Shown one piece after another: positions 6,584 through 7,236 of a stretch of 7,236 nt of DNA (its first letter is position 1; each line of letters opens with the position of its first letter). The position numbers and the translations under genes were made by a program. The DNA comes from Actinomycetota bacterium (lineage in GTDB: Bacteria > Actinomycetota > Thermoleophilia > UBA2241): NCBI GenBank assembly GCA_003132645.1, contig PKYM01000061.1:1-7236 (forward strand). The letters run 5' to 3'. Below the pieces are notes generated by a model. It was given only the letters and a program-made list of their open reading frames with translations. It ran no database searches and had not been told where the DNA came from.

Positions 6584-6613
6584 GTGCCTACGTGGCACGC
6601 GGTCTTTGAAAAC
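6584..6613 (+). promoter_or_regulatory. boxB hairpin and boxA antitermination site of the rRNA operon
   Basis: A hairpin (GTGCC 6584-6588 with GGCAC 6594-6598, 5-base loop) stands four bases before GTCTTTGAAAAC (6602-6613). The second element matches the boxA type TTCTTTGAAAACT seen in many Gram-positive rRNA leaders, bound in RNA by NusB and ribosomal protein S10. The order boxB then boxA is that of known rrn antiterminators. The boxA match is strong; the boxB role is inferred from position. Confidence 0.7.
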
Positions 6614-6627
6614 TGAACAGCGTGGAA

Positions 6628-6702
6628 GCCGGTTCGGCCCGAGTCTCGGGTCTGGGCCGGCGGACGCCAGTGCGCCTGAAGCACCGCAAGGTGCCAACAG
6701 GC
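6628..6702 (+). other. Two leader stem-loops, one with a GCAA tetraloop
   Basis: The first stem pairs GCCGG (6628-6632) with CCGGC (6657-6661) and contains an inner CCCGA/TCGGG pair (6638-6642, 6646-6650). The second pairs GCCTG (6674-6678) with CAGGC (6698-6702) and GCACC (6681-6685) with GGTGC (6690-6694), separated by a small internal loop and capped by the stable GNRA loop GCAA. Both are typical of structured pre-rRNA. Confidence 0.55.
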
Positions 6703-6724
6703 CCATAAACAATACCCCGTCATG

Positions 6725-6770
6725 CGGTTCGAGCATTGCTGCTCTACCGGTCCTTCGGGACCGGCAACCG
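6725..6770 (+). other. Predicted three-way junction in the 16S leader
   Basis: CGGTT (6725-6729) pairs with AACCG (6766-6770) and encloses two adjacent hairpins: GAGCA/TGCTC (6731-6735, 6740-6744; loop TTGC) and CCGGTCC/GGACCGG (6747-6753, 6758-6764) with a UUCG tetraloop. All three helices are perfect. TGCGG (6723-6727) could instead pair with CCGCA (6772-6776), so two closing helices compete. Confidence 0.5.
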
Positions 6771-6781
6771 GCCGCACGACA

Positions 6782-6855
6782 ACAAGGCATATCCTGCCTT
6801 GTCTTTGAGAGCACAAGCTCTCTCCCAACGTTTGTTCCGCGGCCTTCGGGTCGCG
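6782..6855 (+). other. Three consecutive hairpins just before 16S
   Basis: ACAAGGCA/TGCCTTGT (6782-6789, 6795-6802) is a perfect 8-base-pair stem; GAGAGC/GCTCTC (6807-6812, 6817-6822) is a perfect 6-base-pair stem; and CGCGGCC/GGTCGCG (6838-6844, 6849-6855) has a UUCG loop and one G-U pair. GTCTTTGAGAG (6801-6811) resembles boxA but is taken up in these stems. The hairpins end 11 bases before the predicted mature 16S end. Confidence 0.55.
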
Positions 6856-6866
6856 TGCTCAAAGTT

Positions 6867-7236
<370 letters not shown>

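Larger units (their letters stand above)
6336..6866 (+). ncRNA. rRNA operon leader (transcribed spacer before 16S)
   Basis: About 530 bases from the predicted P1 start to the 5' end of 16S, with no credible protein gene. Base composition is more balanced than in the genes, and the region is densely folded: hairpins at 6491-6508, 6541-6559, 6584-6598, 6628-6661, 6674-6702, 6725-6770, 6782-6802, 6807-6822 and 6838-6855. It carries the boxB/boxA antitermination signals. Leaders of this kind are cut away by RNase III and other nucleases while helping early 16S folding. Part of it should pair with sequence after the 3' end of 16S, which lies outside the window. Confidence 0.75.

Noticed and set aside
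6723..6745. tRNA T-arm-like sequence GGTTCGAGC in the leader
   Set aside because: The flanking bases do not form a 5-base-pair T stem and no acceptor, D or anticodon arms are present; the bases fit the three-way junction better.
6801..6811. Second boxA-like sequence GTCTTTGAGAG
   Set aside because: It is paired into two adjacent perfect hairpins and lacks the AAAACT end of the better boxA at 6602-6613.

Overview
The window (7236 bases, very GC-rich in its coding part, strong G/C preference at third codon positions) comes from a bacterial chromosome. It joins the end of a housekeeping gene, a five-gene cell-surface glycan cassette and the start of a ribosomal RNA operon, all on the + strand. 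The 16S fragment and the high-GC coding style suggest an actinobacterial-type lineage, possibly a deep-branching class such as Coriobacteriia or Thermoleophilia. This placement is inferred from about 370 bases of 16S read by eye, and other high-GC groups are not excluded.

Layout: 2-421 is the C-terminal end of a tyrosyl-tRNA synthetase (tyrS) with its S4 RNA-binding domain. A 121-base gap holds a weak promoter candidate and a ribosome binding site. Bases 543-2348 encode a full-length half-transporter ABC exporter. A tightly packed run follows: a sugar-nucleotide pyrophosphorylase (2397-3113), an NAD-dependent epimerase/dehydratase (3100-4086), a GT4-type glycosyltransferase (4083-5156) and a second short-chain dehydratase that closely resembles LegB, a nucleotide-sugar 4,6-dehydratase (5215-6213). 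Two of the junctions are overlaps (14 and 4 bases), so the genes are very likely cotranscribed and partly translationally coupled. A long imperfect inverted repeat spans the end of the last gene.

Bases 6214-6866 carry no protein gene. They hold two tandem sigma70-type promoters (TTGACT-16-TATACT and TTGACA-17-TAAGCT) and a leader of about 530 bases. The leader contains a boxB hairpin, a boxA antitermination site and a run of stable hairpins with UUCG and GNRA loops. The 16S rRNA starts at about 6867 and is cut by the window end just after the conserved E. coli 338-357 region.

Working model: the pyrophosphorylase activates a sugar 1-phosphate, the two dehydratase/epimerase proteins modify the nucleotide sugar, the glycosyltransferase transfers a sugar to a lipid-linked or surface acceptor at the cytoplasmic face, and the ABC exporter moves a lipid-linked glycan or other amphiphile across the membrane. 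The enzyme families are well supported. The exact sugar and the transported substrate are inference. No CRISPR array, insertion sequence, phage gene or tRNA was seen, and I found no clearly unprecedented system. The least expected points are the LegB-like gene without its usual partner genes and its placement directly before an rRNA operon.
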